Assembly: GCA_026770585.1 (NCBI GenBank)
Contig: MU646978.1
Location: 5,584-19,467, forward strand
DNA length: 13,884 nucleotides
Direction: 5' to 3'
Origin: Baffinella frigidus
Lineage: Eukaryota > Cryptophyceae > Cryptomonadales > Baffinellaceae
A program made the position numbers and the translations under genes. How positions within the stretch are numbered: position 1 is the first letter of the stretch; each line of letters starts with the position of its first letter. This document shows, one piece after another, positions 13,352 to 13,884 of the stretch. The notes under the pieces are model-generated. The model was not told the origin of the DNA. It ran no database searches and worked only from the letters and a program-made list of their open reading frames with translations.

Positions 13352-13426
13352 TCACTAGACATCTTCCAGGTGCCGAAGTACATCTGGAAACTCCCGGGAA
13401 ACACGGGGCTCATGTTCGTAGGCTAA
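13352..13426 (+). pseudogene. Exon-like repeat, copy B
   Basis: It is preceded by CTCTGCAG, a good acceptor-like sequence. It reads SLDIFQVPKYIWKLPGNTGLMFVG and then stops at TAA where the large hairpin at 13425-13576 begins. The stop therefore appears to come from the hairpin insertion. It has no known domain and is too short to assign. Confidence 0.35.
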
Positions 13427-13576
13427 CGTCCTGAAAACCGGGTAGTTCAGCCTACGGGATTGCCTACGGTAGGCCGTAGGGGCCTAGGGGGGGTCCTAAG
13501 CAATATTAGGTCCTAGGGGCCCTACGGCCTACCGTAGACAATACCGTAGGTCTGACTTCCCGGTTTTCAGGACGTT
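13425..13576. mobile_element. 152-bp inverted-repeat element with shared GGGCCCTA core
   Basis: The ends AACGTCCTGAAAACCGGG and their complement are perfect for 16-18 nt. Inner phrases CCTACGGTAGGCCGTAGGGG and their complement also pair, and the loop lies around AAGCAATATT. The core TCCTAGGGGCCCTACGG resembles the cores of families 1 and 2, whose termini are unrelated. No clear target duplication is seen. Confidence 0.82.
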
Positions 13577-13736
13577 GCCCTATTAATGTCCCCACAGCGT
13601 TTCGTCGGCAGGGCTTAGCGTGTGGAGGGCATACACGTCCATACCCGCTGCTTCTCCCCCCCTGGACATCATCTTCCAGGGTCCTTAACCCCCAATCTCC
13701 AATGTCTAATCTCTAACCCCGAAACACGCTCTGCAG

Positions 13737-13775
13737 TCGCTGGACATCTTCCAAGTGCCGAAGTACTTGATTTAA
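13737..13775 (+). pseudogene. Exon-like repeat, copy C
   Basis: It is preceded by CGCTCTGCAG. It reads SLDIFQVPKYLI then TAA, and joins directly to an ACACCCT array. The tail of this copy is duplicated at 12246. Confidence 0.35.
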
Positions 13776-13847
13776 CCCTACGCTCTACACCCTACACCCT
13801 ACACCCTACACAACCCCTACCTACACCCTACACAACCCCTACCTACT
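13766..13847. repeat. ACACCCT 7-bp array with larger-order repeat
   Basis: Three tandem ACACCCT units are followed by two copies of ACAACCCCTACCTAC-type sequence. The unit is a variant of the AAACCCT telomere-like motif. Confidence 0.8.
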
Positions 13848-13884
13848 CGAGAAACCAGAGTTGAGATTCAGGTTCTGTTGGGGG

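Overview
The window looks like nuclear DNA of a eukaryote, probably an alga or other protist. It carries one intron-containing spliceosomal gene with GT-AG splice sites, many degenerate stretches of the plant-type telomere motif (TTTAGGG and its TTTGGGG/TTTCGGG variants), and a dense layer of miniature inverted-repeat elements, minisatellites and palindromes. I cannot place it to genus. Nearly all other open frames are low-complexity by-products of these repeats.

The only gene I can support is on the minus strand at 9470-9872. It encodes the core snRNP protein SmF in two exons (37 + 42 codons) separated by a 163-nt phase-0 intron. It is complete and has an in-frame stop ten codons upstream of its ATG.

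Region by region: 1-3190 is AT-richer with hairpins, a 22-bp tandem array, microsatellites and two copies of a 130-bp palindromic element. 3345-6540 is a nested cluster of two families of TA-flanked miniature inverted-repeat elements (family 1 ends CAGGGGTACCTCGC; family 2 ends TCCCTTAAGTGGCC) mixed with segmental duplications and a telomere-like tract. 6600-8330 holds two 20-bp minisatellite arrays, more telomere-like DNA, one family 2 element and several duplicated blocks. 8370-9150 is duplicated low-copy sequence. 9470-9872 is SmF. 10500-11370 has degenerate repeats and two long palindromes bracketed by a 31-bp direct repeat. 11700-12240 has one copy each of families 2 and 1. 12240-13884 holds three large hairpins, a tandem array built from the family 2 terminus, and a set of short exon-like repeats.

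No transposase, reverse transcriptase or other mobile-element protein is visible, so the elements look non-autonomous. The most informative observations are a paralogous empty site that shows TA target duplication by family 1, a 20-nt hairpin at a fixed place in family 2 whose sequence differs between copies while its pairing is kept, and a core motif shared by families with unrelated ends.
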